Assembly: GCA_910588645.1 (NCBI GenBank)
Contig: CAJUOY010000007.1
Coordinates: 23,427 to 87,426 of the forward strand
DNA from: an uncultured Christensenellaceae bacterium
GTDB lineage: Bacteria; Bacillota; Clostridia; Christensenellales; Borkfalkiaceae
Length of the DNA stretch: 64,000 bases
Reading direction: 5' to 3'
The notes under the pieces were generated by a model, which worked only from the letters and a program-made list of their open reading frames with translations, was not told where the DNA came from and did not search any database. Below, piece by piece: positions 16,213 through 23,167 of this stretch; the stretch's first letter is position 1; every line of letters starts with the position of its first letter. The translations under genes were made by a program, and so were the position numbers.

Positions 16213-17004
16213 ATGAAGCTCTATGATTTCGACGGAATGTTTGACGCCAAACTTTCCGAATACGTAAATAAAAACTCCGGCAAGTACGGCGAAGAGGAAT
16301 GGGAGGACGTCGTTCCCGCACTGTATAAAAAGTTCGGCGACACCGTTATTAAATCTCTCGGCAAGACGCCCAATGAATTTTACTCCTCTATGTCCGACGG
16401 CGAGATTATAAAATGTCTTAAAGCGCATTTGAGACAGTCGGTACCAGTATCGGGATTTTTAAGCTCGGCTATCGAAGAGCGCAACGCGGTGAAGCTGCTT
16501 GCTCCTCTTCTCGACGGAACGCGTGAGGAAGTTCTCTACGCAATGAGCGTGATCGGCGCTGAGAAAAGCGTAACCGTGAAATATTTCGGATTGCTCGTAT
16601 CAAGCGATGAAGAGGAGTTCAAGAATAAATGCGCGGAGATTATAAAGGAGAATGCGGACGAGGTGTCCGCCCTTGCGATAGAACGCTATAAGCTCGGAGA
16701 GGATCAAGGCTTAATGCTGGAGATCCTGTCCCGTTCCACAGTTAAAAGCGATGAAATTTTGGAAGCGCTTTTAAACGCTTTCAGAACCGATCCCGATAAC
16801 GTGCCTATGCACGCTGGCTATCTCGCCTTGTACGGCGACGAAAGAGCTTTGCCCTATCTTTTGGATAAAATAGACGAAGAGGGGATAAGCTTTGTGGAAT
16901 TTACCGAGTTGAAGTACGCTATCGAGTCGCTCGGCGGAGAGTACTCGAAGGAGAGGGATTTTTCGGACGATCCCTATTACAAACTCATCAATCCCGAGGG
17001 CTGA
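16213..17004 (+). CDS. Hypothetical helical-repeat (HEAT-like) protein
   Basis: A soluble protein of 263 residues with helical repeats that suggest HEAT-like modules (EEVLYAMSVIGAEKSVTVKY, DERALPYLLDKIDEEGISFV, AIESLGGEYSKERDF). I do not recognise a named family. GGAGGG sits 4-5 bases before the ATG. It is the last gene of the cluster with the TPR protein, and a terminator-like hairpin follows at 17049. The two repeat proteins probably act together. Confidence 0.65.
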   Translation: MKLYDFDGMFDAKLSEYVNKNSGKYGEEEWEDVVPALYKKFGDTVIKSLGKTPNEFYSSMSDGEIIKCLKAHLRQSVPVSGFLSSAIEERNAVKLLAPLLDGTREEVLYAMSVIGAEKSVTVKYFGLLVSSDEEEFKNKCAEIIKENADEVSALAIERYKLGEDQGLMLEILSRSTVKSDEILEALLNAFRTDPDNVPMHAGYLALYGDERALPYLLDKIDEEGISFVEFTELKYAIESLGGEYSKERDFSDDPYYKLINPEG

Positions 17005-17048
17005 TTTTTCGCAAAAAAAGTTTAATAGATTAATTAAGTATTATTTTT

Positions 17049-17086
17049 CTCCGAACGGTCAAAAACCTGTTCGGAGGTATTTTTTT
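17049..17086 (+). promoter_or_regulatory. Hairpin and U-tract that contains the coat-gene ribosome binding site
   Basis: CTCCGAAC (17049-17056) plus GGT pairs with ACC plus GTTCGGAG (17069-17076), with one bulged T, and is followed by GTATTTTTTT. It looks like the terminator of the HEAT-like gene. Yet its 3' arm contains the GGAGG (17073-17077) that is the only ribosome binding site of the coat gene at 17087. Confidence 0.7.
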
Positions 17087-17275
17087 ATGCAGGACGTAAC
17101 TTCAAAAGAACTTGGAATGATTTCCGACGCGCTTACGGCCGAAGGGCTTGTTTGCAAAAAGGCGAGGGCGTACTCCAAAACGTTGACGGATATGCAACTT
17201 GCCGAATGTATGACCAAAATAGCGGACGAACACGAACAGCGCTACAACGCGCTCTTAAAACTTATAGGAGGCTGA
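17087..17275 (+). CDS. Small spore-coat (CotF-like) protein, N-terminal half type
   Basis: A protein of 62 residues: DVTSKELGMISDALTAEGLV then KKARAYSKTLTD...ECMTKIADEHEQRYNALLKLI. It resembles the short four-helix ferritin-like proteins of the CotF group in Clostridia, which are found with a longer CotF partner. It is followed after 1 base by that partner, so the pair probably forms a heteromeric coat component laid down by the mother cell. The start is fixed by GGAGG 9 bases upstream, inside a hairpin. Confidence 0.75.
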   Translation: MQDVTSKELGMISDALTAEGLVCKKARAYSKTLTDMQLAECMTKIADEHEQRYNALLKLIGG

Positions 17276-17276
17276 A

Positions 17277-17573
17277 ATGAAACTTACCAAAAGCGACGTA
17301 ACACTCAATGAAAAAGACGCTCTTCAGGATATGCTCGAAAGCGAAAAACAACTTATGAGCCTGTACACTACGGCTCTTTTCGAGGGAAGCTCCAAGGCTA
17401 TGAGAAAGAATTTTGCGACCAATCTTTTGGGCGTGTCAGAAAATCAGTATCTCATATTCACGCAGATGACTTCACGCGGCTATTACCAGCCCAAGCCCGC
17501 CAACAAGACTATGATAGACGAGGCCAACGAAATGTTTAAAAAGCAGAAAAAATCTTTAAAATCAAACGTATAA
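17277..17573 (+). CDS. Spore coat protein, CotF family
   Basis: A protein of 98 residues. LNEKDALQDMLESEKQLMSL, then FATNLLGVSENQYLIFTQM and the ending SRGYYQPKPA, form the Coat_F (PF07875) signature: a helical ferritin-like bundle ending in the aromatic/Pro motif GYY.P. CotF proteins lie in the spore coat. It has AGGAGG overlapping the stop of the first coat gene and is translated with it. Compare the sporulation genes nearby: spoVT, spoIIGA, sigE and sigG. Confidence 0.88.
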   Translation: MKLTKSDVTLNEKDALQDMLESEKQLMSLYTTALFEGSSKAMRKNFATNLLGVSENQYLIFTQMTSRGYYQPKPANKTMIDEANEMFKKQKKSLKSNV

Positions 17574-17574
17574 C

Positions 17575-17610
17575 AAAAAAGCGGAGAATTTATCTCCGCT
17601 TTTTAATTTT
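17575..17610. terminator. Bidirectional terminator between coat genes and the XRE repressor
   Basis: AGCGGAGA (17580-17587) pairs with TCTCCGCT (17593-17600), and flanking A-run/T-run pairs extend the stem. TTTTAATTTTT follows on the plus strand and TTTTTTG on the minus strand. Confidence 0.88.
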
Positions 17611-17941
17611 TATCCTGCCAAAGATCTATATATTCGGACACTCTGCTTTTTGCCGTCTTGGATAGCCGACGGTAAGCGGTCAATATGCGCGCTTCGTCGG
17701 CGTTTTCCTCCGCTTCGGGGCGGAAAGGACGTTCGTCGTCCGTTCTTCCCAAAAGATAATCCACGCTCACGTCGAAGTATTCGGCAAACTTTATAAGATA
17801 TTCGTACGGCGCTTCTCGTATGCCGTTTTCATAGTTTGCTATAGTCCCCGCGTTTATTTGCAGGTCCTCCGCAACTTTGCTGCGTTTCAGGCCGCATTCC
17901 AGCCTTATTTCTTTCAATCTGAATACGTTATTCTTCGACAT
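17603..17941 (-). CDS. XRE-family helix-turn-helix repressor
   Basis: A protein of 112 residues. The N-terminal HTH is FRLKEIRLECGLKRSKVAED, then INAGTIANYENGIREAP and the typical ending FDVSVDYLLGRTDDE (about 60-72). A helical C-terminal tail of 40 residues may form the dimer interface. The ATG at 17941 is preferred. A TATAAT box lies only 9 bases upstream and there is no ribosome binding site, so the mRNA is nearly leaderless. Three copies of AAATGTATGRTA-like repeats between this gene and the TM2 gene make it the likely repressor of both directions. Confidence 0.85.
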   Translation of the reverse strand: MSKNNVFRLKEIRLECGLKRSKVAEDLQINAGTIANYENGIREAPYEYLIKFAEYFDVSVDYLLGRTDDERPFRPEAEENADEARILTAYRRLSKTAKSRVSEYIDLWQDKN

Positions 17942-17950
17942 AGTAATTGT

Positions 17951-18043
17951 ATTATACAAAATGTATGGTATTTATACCTACAAACCCCCAAAACGGTTGA
18001 CAAATTAAATGTATGATACTATAATAATACAAAACGTATGATT
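17951..18043. promoter_or_regulatory. Three direct repeats, probable operators of the XRE repressor
   Basis: AAATGTATGGTA (17959-17970), AAATGTATGATA (18007-18018) and AAACGTATGATT (18032-18043) lie in the divergent promoter region. The first flanks the repressor's own -10 box (TATAAT on the minus strand, 17951-17956). The second sits inside the spacer of the rightward promoter and the third just after its -10 box. Confidence 0.65.
17997..18025 (+). promoter_or_regulatory. Consensus promoter of the TM2-DUF2752 operon
   Basis: A perfect TTGACA (17997-18002), 17-base spacer and TATAAT (18020-18025). A putative repressor repeat lies within the spacer, which suggests a strong promoter kept off by the XRE protein. 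Confidence 0.85.
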
Positions 18044-18083
18044 TTTAATAAATATACGTTCAAAATGAACCAAGGAGAATATA

Positions 18084-18422
18084 ATGAGAGAAGAAACTGT
18101 AAGACAGGTTTTGGGCGCCGTGTCCGACAAATTGCCCGAAGAAAAGCTGATGGTGTTGAAAAACAAACTTTTGTCCGTGCCCGACGAAAGGGCGGACGAA
18201 ATACTGTGCGCGTCCCTTCATAACCCCACGACGATTTTGCTGTTTTCGATATTCTTAGGCGGAATAGGCGTTGACCGCTTTGTTATCGGCGATACGGGTT
18301 TAGGTATAGGCAAACTCTTGCTGGGTTGGGCGACTTGCGGAATTTGGCCCCTTATAGACATATTTTTGTGCTACAAAAAGGCGAAGGAAAAGAATTTTCT
18401 TAAACTTATGAATTCGCTTTAA
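18084..18422 (+). CDS. TM2-domain membrane protein
   Basis: A protein of 112 residues. A soluble helical N-terminus (1-45) precedes a TM2 domain: two membrane helices joined by a short turn, with the motif FLGGIGVDRFVIGDTGLGIGK and then WPLIDIFLCYKKAKEKN. TM2 proteins have no settled bacterial function. AAGGAGAA lies 5 bases upstream of the ATG. The stop overlaps the DUF2752 start by one base, and the pairing of TM2 with DUF2752 recurs in Bacillota. The control region suggests it is under XRE repression. Confidence 0.88.
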   Translation: MREETVRQVLGAVSDKLPEEKLMVLKNKLLSVPDERADEILCASLHNPTTILLFSIFLGGIGVDRFVIGDTGLGIGKLLLGWATCGIWPLIDIFLCYKKAKEKNFLKLMNSL

Positions 18423-18757
18423 TGCGTAAAAAGATATTTTTAAGACATTTACTGTATCTTGCCGTCATATTGGCGTATACTTTTTTGATCGGGTGTCCGC
18501 TCTATCGCCTGACGGGGCGCAACTGTCCGTTTTGCGGTATGTCGAGAGCGCACTTCGCATTCTTCGGCGGTGACTTGAAATCCGCGCTTGAATATCACGA
18601 GTTGTTTTTTTTGGGGATACCGTGTATGCTTGCGGTTGCTCATATGCGCATTTTAAAAAAGCGTAAGCTCGTGTACTTTGCGGCGGTCGTATTCGTCGCC
18701 CTTTGCGCGGCGGCGTTTATCGTACGCTATATATACCGAATTTGTTTACGGTTATAG
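18422..18757 (+). CDS. DUF2752 membrane protein
   Basis: A protein of 111 residues. The DUF2752 signature is CPLYRLTGRNCPFCGMSRAHFAFFGGD, centred on CPxCGMxRA near residue 37, between three hydrophobic helices. The cysteine pair resembles a metal or redox site, but no activity is established. It is translationally coupled (TAATG) to the TM2 protein and probably forms a complex with it. A hairpin at 18817 ends the operon. Confidence 0.85.
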   Translation: MRKKIFLRHLLYLAVILAYTFLIGCPLYRLTGRNCPFCGMSRAHFAFFGGDLKSALEYHELFFLGIPCMLAVAHMRILKKRKLVYFAAVVFVALCAAAFIVRYIYRICLRL

Positions 18758-18787
18758 CGTTCCCGTCAAATAAAAGGTCGTAAACAG

Positions 18788-18816
18788 GCATAACAAAAAT
18801 TTACTTACACAAAATA
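18788..18816 (+). promoter_or_regulatory. Probable sigma-G promoter of spoVT
   Basis: GCATA (18788-18792), a 17-base spacer and CAAAATA (18810-18816). The -35 fits the sigma-G consensus exactly and the -10 differs from CATNNTA at one position. SpoVT is a classic forespore sigma-G gene, so the match agrees with known biology. Transcription would start near 18823, inside the 5' arm of the following hairpin. Confidence 0.6.
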
Positions 18817-18855
18817 CCTTTGCGGGTTAAAATTACCCGCAGAGGTAATTTTTAT
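18817..18855 (+). terminator. Hairpin overlapping the spoVT ribosome binding site
   Basis: CCTTTGCGGGT (18817-18827) pairs with ACCCGCAGAGG (18835-18845) through one G-U pair, with a 7-base loop, followed by TAATTTTTAT. It may terminate the TM2-DUF2752 transcript. Its 3' arm contains the AGAGG used to translate spoVT at 18856. Confidence 0.6.
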
Positions 18856-19401
18856 ATGAAAGCTACAGGAATTGTAAGAAGAATAGACGAACTCGGCAGA
18901 GTTGTTATACCTAAAGAAATAAGGAGTACGCTGCGCCTGAAATCGGGCGATCCGCTGGAAATTTTTACCGACCGCGACGAGCTTATGCTTAAAAAGTATT
19001 CGCCCATAGCTTCGCTTGAAAAATTTTCGGAAGGGACTGCAAAGTCGCTTTCCGACCTTTCCGGCCATATAGCCGTAATTTGCGATACGGACGGCGTGCT
19101 TCACGCTTCCGGCCGCGGACAGCGGGAATTCGACGGCAAAAGCCTTTCCGGCAATATGGAGAAAATCCTGCTTGGCAGAAAGAGCTATCTTGCCAACAGT
19201 ACGGAAGGGGGAGATATAGTTCCCATATGCGATAATCAGGCGGCTGAAGTCACCGCTCAGGTCATCGTACCCATAGTGTGCAATGGAGATTGCCTTGGAG
19301 CGGTTGCGCTTGTTTCCTGCGAAAAGGGCGCAAAGATAGAGGCTGCCGCCTGCAAACTGGCGCAGCTGTCGGCAAATATACTTGCGGGACAGTTTGAGTA
19401 A
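18856..19401 (+). CDS. spoVT: Stage V sporulation protein T, AbrB-family regulator
   Basis: A protein of 181 residues, standard length. The N-terminal AbrB/SpoVT swapped-hairpin DNA-binding domain reads MKATGIVRRIDELGRVVIPK, then EIRSTLRLKSGDPLEIFT. A C-terminal GAF-like domain (about 60-180) ends in the usual helix. SpoVT adjusts sigma-G-dependent transcription in the forespore. The ATG at 18856 is chosen over an upstream in-frame start that would read through the hairpin. It heads spoVT-spoVB-yabN, the order also found in Bacillus subtilis (spoVT-yabM-yabN). Confidence 0.95.
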   Translation: MKATGIVRRIDELGRVVIPKEIRSTLRLKSGDPLEIFTDRDELMLKKYSPIASLEKFSEGTAKSLSDLSGHIAVICDTDGVLHASGRGQREFDGKSLSGNMEKILLGRKSYLANSTEGGDIVPICDNQAAEVTAQVIVPIVCNGDCLGAVALVSCEKGAKIEAAACKLAQLSANILAGQFE

Positions 19402-19413
19402 TTTCGGTACGCT

Positions 19414-20796
19414 ATGAAAGTTAGGGGCAGCGAGCGCGGCCAGTCCTTTTTGGCAGGCGCGATAATAATTTCAATAGGCGGATTCGTTTCCAAGCTTCTC
19501 GGCGCGCTATACCGCATTCCGCTGACTAATTTCCTCGGCGGTGAGGGAATGGGGATATACCAAATGGTCTATCCTCTTTATTGTATCCTCTTGACGGTAT
19601 CGGCTTCGGGCATTCCCACGGGAATTTCACGGCTTATATCGTCGGGAAGCGGAGCGGGCGCGGAGAGACAGGCGTTCAGGCTATACGGCATAGTGGGCGT
19701 GGTCGGCACGCTGATTATGTATCTTTTGTCGTATCCTCTCGCAAAGGTGCAGGGGGAGCCAGCCATAACTCTTTGCTGTCAGTTGTTATGCCCGTCGGTG
19801 TTTTTCGTTTCGCTACTCTCCATTGTGCGGGGTTACTTTCAGGGCAAGGGGAATATGCTTCCCACTGCCTCAACGGAAATTCTGGAACAGCTTATAAAGG
19901 TCGGCTTCGGGGTTTTGTTTGCAAGAATGTTTAAAAACAATCTTCCGCTTGCCGTCGCTTCCACGCTGTTGGCGGTTACACTCAGTGAAATCATTTCCAC
20001 GGCCGTTGCGCTCGTATGGTACTTCGGACGCCGTTCGAAACTTCCTTTGTATAATCTGCCCGCGGTGTCCGTAAAGAGTATACTGAGTTTTACCGTTCCT
20101 CTGACACTCACAGCCATTGCCTTGCCCGTGTCCCAGCTGGCGGAAAGCATAGTCGCTGTCAGATTGTTGAGATCGGCTTCGGAGAACGCCACGGCGCTGT
20201 ATGGCATATTTTCAGGCTGTGCGGTAACGATAATAAACCTGCCCGTATCGGTAACTTACGGACTGGCAGCGTCAAGCGTGCCGCAGATTTCTCCGCTTGC
20301 GGAAAAGGGTGATATGTCGGGCGCCAAGCGCAAGGCACTTAAAGCTCTTATGATAACCTTTGCGGTTTCGTTGCCGGCTTCTATAGGACTTTATTTTCTT
20401 GCTCCGCTTGCAACCAATATGATCTTCGGCTCGCTACAGGGCGGCGAAAAGGAACTTTTAATCAGTCTTATAAGGATAATGGCGGTCTCATCGGTGACGG
20501 AGTCTCTCGTGCAGACTTCGTCTGCCTGCCTTACCGCTTTGGGATATCCCATACGCAGTACGGTTACCCAGTGGTCCACAGCTGTACTGCGAGTCGCGCT
20601 CACCGCAGGGTTAATATATTTCACACCGCTATCGATAAGCGGTGCGGCCTGGTCGGCAAATTGTGCTTATTTTGTTGCAATGCTGATGAATTTTTGGTAT
20701 ATTGTAAGGGCACGAGGTAAACGATATGAAGATAACGCTGATAGGACTGGGAATTTTCAAAGGCGACTTAACGTTGAGAGCAAAGGAAGCGCTTGA
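19414..20796 (+). CDS. spoVB: SpoVB/YabM-type polysaccharide flippase (MOP superfamily)
   Basis: A protein of 460 residues with about 12-14 membrane helices. The start RGQSFLAGAIIISIGGFVSK, then LYRIPLTNFLGGEGMGIYQM, is diagnostic for the SpoVB/MurJ-like lipid-linked precursor flippases of the MOP exporter superfamily. SpoVB is needed for spore cortex peptidoglycan; YabM at this position in Bacillus is a close relative. The last 23 residues are encoded in a 71-base overlap with the following yabN gene, in another frame. It starts 12 bases after spoVT with only a weak ribosome binding site. Confidence 0.9.
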   Translation: MKVRGSERGQSFLAGAIIISIGGFVSKLLGALYRIPLTNFLGGEGMGIYQMVYPLYCILLTVSASGIPTGISRLISSGSGAGAERQAFRLYGIVGVVGTLIMYLLSYPLAKVQGEPAITLCCQLLCPSVFFVSLLSIVRGYFQGKGNMLPTASTEILEQLIKVGFGVLFARMFKNNLPLAVASTLLAVTLSEIISTAVALVWYFGRRSKLPLYNLPAVSVKSILSFTVPLTLTAIALPVSQLAESIVAVRLLRSASENATALYGIFSGCAVTIINLPVSVTYGLAASSVPQISPLAEKGDMSGAKRKALKALMITFAVSLPASIGLYFLAPLATNMIFGSLQGGEKELLISLIRIMAVSSVTESLVQTSSACLTALGYPIRSTVTQWSTAVLRVALTAGLIYFTPLSISGAAWSANCAYFVAMLMNFWYIVRARGKRYEDNADRTGNFQRRLNVESKGSA

Positions 20797-22141
20797 TTGC
20801 GCTTCATACATAATTGCGCGGACGGGGCAGACAGAAAGCTTTGAAAGCCTCAAAATCTACGCCGTCGAAACATTGGACTATGTGTACGAGCGGAGCAGAA
20901 ATTTCGATACTTTAAACAAAAATCTTGCGGCTAAGGTGTTGAATGCGGCAAAGACGTCCGACGTGTGTTACTGTGTGGACGGCTCCGTCTGCGAGGACGA
21001 ATCCTGTAAAATTATTCTAAAAAAGCACCGCGACTGCGAAATTTTAGACAGTGTTTCCAAGGCCGCCTATGCTTACAGCCTTGCGGGTATGACCAACGGC
21101 GGACCTGCGTTTATTTCTGCGTACGCGGTATCGGAGTTGAAGAGTTGCCGCGCGGCGTGCGTGTACGATATCGATAGCGAGTATGCGGCAAGCATAGTCA
21201 AGGAAAGACTTTCAGATATATTCGGCGAAGAAACGGAGTGCTCATTCGTTCGCGGCGGCACCGTAAAAAAGATAAAGATATATGAGATCGACCGAATGAA
21301 AAACTACGACGGAACGTGCGCCGTGACTTGCGAGGAGGGAGAGTTCCTCAAAAGAGGCAGGTACGATTACGCCGATCTCGAACAGCTTATAAAGCTGTTG
21401 CGCGCTCCCGGCGGCTGTCCTTGGGACAGGGTGCAGACGTCAGACAGCATAAAGAAAAATATGATAGAAGAGGCGTACGAACTCGTGGACGCAATCGAGC
21501 GCGACGATCACGACGGTATGGAAGAAGAGACGGGCGACGTGTTGTTGCAGGCGGCATTTCATTCGGTAATGGAAGAGGAAAAGGGCGAGTATACGGGTAC
21601 GGACGCAATAACGAGGGTAATTAAAAAGCTCATATTCCGTCATTCGCATATATTCGGGGCGGACAAGGCTTCCGATGACGCCGAAGCGCTGGGCGTTTGG
21701 GAAAACAACAAGCGAAAGGAAAAGGGACAAAGCACGTTTACTTCAAGCGTAGAAGCGGTCCCTCAAAATTTCCCCGCGTGTATGTTGGCGCAAAAAGTGG
21801 CGAAGCGCGCCGCAAAATCGGGAATGGATTTCCCCTCGGTAAAAGCGGCTGCGGAAAGATTGGCTGAAGAGGTTGAGGAACTTCTTACAGTCATCGACTC
21901 GGGTGACAAATCGGCAGTGGCGGACGAGGGCGGCGACGTTCTGTTTTCCGCTGTAAACACGGTAAGGCTCGCGGGCGCGGATTGCGAGGAGGCGTTAAGG
22001 CTTTCCGTCAAAAAGTTTACGGCACGCTTTGCGGAGTGCGAAAGATTGATCGTCGCGGACGGGAAAGATATGACGGAGCTTGGCGAAGAGGAATTGGACG
22101 AGTATTGGAAAAGGGCTAAAAATGCGCTTAAATCAAATTAA
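20726..22141 (+). CDS. yabN: YabN-type fusion: tetrapyrrole-methylase-like domain plus MazG
   Basis: A protein of 471 residues. The first 215 residues have the tetrapyrrole methylase fold, but the GPGDP motif is degenerate (GLGIFKGDLTL), so methyl transfer is doubtful. Residues about 225-471 hold two MazG modules: LLRAPGGCPWDRVQTSDSIK and NMIEEAYELVDAIE...EEETGDVLLQAAF, then a second AEEVEELLTVID...ADEGGDVLFSAV. MazG hydrolyses (d)NTPs to monophosphates, typically damaged or surplus nucleotides. The ATG at 20726, with GAGG upstream, lies 71 bases inside spoVB. The dus gene starts before its stop. Confidence 0.9.
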   Translation: MKITLIGLGIFKGDLTLRAKEALDCASYIIARTGQTESFESLKIYAVETLDYVYERSRNFDTLNKNLAAKVLNAAKTSDVCYCVDGSVCEDESCKIILKKHRDCEILDSVSKAAYAYSLAGMTNGGPAFISAYAVSELKSCRAACVYDIDSEYAASIVKERLSDIFGEETECSFVRGGTVKKIKIYEIDRMKNYDGTCAVTCEEGEFLKRGRYDYADLEQLIKLLRAPGGCPWDRVQTSDSIKKNMIEEAYELVDAIERDDHDGMEEETGDVLLQAAFHSVMEEEKGEYTGTDAITRVIKKLIFRHSHIFGADKASDDAEALGVWENNKRKEKGQSTFTSSVEAVPQNFPACMLAQKVAKRAAKSGMDFPSVKAAAERLAEEVEELLTVIDSGDKSAVADEGGDVLFSAVNTVRLAGADCEEALRLSVKKFTARFAECERLIVADGKDMTELGEEELDEYWKRAKNALKSN

Positions 22142-23063
22142 GATCGGTAACTTACATACGGCAAACAACGTCTTTCTTGCACCTCTCGCGGGGTATACAA
22201 ACGGACCTTTCCGCAATATGTGCCGCAAGTTGGGCGCGGGCCTTACGTTTACGGAAATGGTCAGCGCGAAGGGGCTGTGTTACGGGAGCGTAAAGACGGA
22301 GAACCTTTTATACGTGCCAGAGGACTACGCGGGTATAAGGGCAGTGCAGATATTCGGCGGGGAACCCGAGTATATGCGCAAAGCGTGCGAGTGCGAGGTG
22401 TTGAGCTCTTTCGGGTTGGTCGATATAAATATGGGTTGCCCCGTGCCAAAGATATATAAGAACGGCGAGGGCAGCGCGCTTATGAACGATTTGCCGCTTG
22501 CGGCTAAAATAATTTCCGAATGCAAGAAGAGCGGAAAATACGTTTCGGTAAAGTTTCGTATAGGGCTGGACGAAAGCAGCATAATGACGGCGGAATTTGC
22601 AAGAATGTGCGAGGACGCGGGCGCGGATTTGATCACGGTACACGGCAGAACAAGGGATAAAATGTACTCCGGCGAAGTTAATTTCAAAGAGATCGCGGCG
22701 GCAAAAAACGCCGTAAAAATTCCCGTAATTGCCAACGGCGGAGTGTTTTCGCGCGCGGACGCGGACAGACTTATGGACGAAACGGGCGCGGACGGAATAG
22801 CCGTGGCAAGAGGCGCGATGTACCGCCCGTGGATTTTTGCGGAGATCACGGGGGAAACCGACGTTGATAAGAAAGCCGTTATAAAGCGGCAGTTATCGGA
22901 GACCGCGGAAGTATACGGCGAAAAATTCGCCTGCGTGTTTATGCGCAAGATGATTGGATTTTATTTGAAGGGCGGCGTGGACGCCGCGTCCTTGCGGGCG
23001 AAACTGTTCGCATGCGCAAGCCTATCGGAAGTGTGCGATATACTCGAAGGGCTGAATTTTTAA
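22122..23063 (+). CDS. dus: tRNA-dihydrouridine synthase
   Basis: A protein of 313 residues of the DusB-like flavin enzyme family, which reduces uridine to dihydrouridine in tRNA. The TIM-barrel motifs appear in order: LAPLAGYTNGPFR, VQIFGGEPEYM, DINMGCPVPKIYKNGEGSAL with the catalytic Cys in MGCP, VKFRIG, LITVHGRTRDKMYSG, VIANGGVFS and GIAVARGAMYRPWIF. The ATG at 22122 follows AAGGG and overlaps yabN by 20 bases. It is the last gene of the spoVT operon before a terminator. Confidence 0.93.
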   Translation: MRLNQIKIGNLHTANNVFLAPLAGYTNGPFRNMCRKLGAGLTFTEMVSAKGLCYGSVKTENLLYVPEDYAGIRAVQIFGGEPEYMRKACECEVLSSFGLVDINMGCPVPKIYKNGEGSALMNDLPLAAKIISECKKSGKYVSVKFRIGLDESSIMTAEFARMCEDAGADLITVHGRTRDKMYSGEVNFKEIAAAKNAVKIPVIANGGVFSRADADRLMDETGADGIAVARGAMYRPWIFAEITGETDVDKKAVIKRQLSETAEVYGEKFACVFMRKMIGFYLKGGVDAASLRAKLFACASLSEVCDILEGLNF

Positions 23064-23094
23064 AGGCGAGATAAATTTAATACGCTACGTTTCA

Positions 23095-23130
23095 AACGAC
23101 GCAATTCGTGTAATTGCGCCGTTTTTTTAC
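23095..23130 (+). terminator. Intrinsic terminator of the spoVT-dus operon
   Basis: AACGACGCAATT (23095-23106) pairs with AATTGCGCCGTT (23112-23123) except for one A-C mismatch, with a 5-base loop, then TTTTT. Confidence 0.88.
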
Positions 23131-23131
23131 A

Positions 23132-23160
23132 TTTTGCGACAGGCGCAACGGCTGTATAAT
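23132..23160 (+). promoter_or_regulatory. spoIIGA promoter, weak -35 and leaderless
   Basis: A consensus TATAAT (23155-23160) lies 7 bases before the ATG at 23168. At the standard distance the -35 region reads only TTTTGC, as expected for an activator-dependent promoter. Spo0A activation is known for spoIIG in Bacillus, but I do not see a convincing 0A box. Confidence 0.5.
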
Positions 23161-23167
23161 GCTTTCA

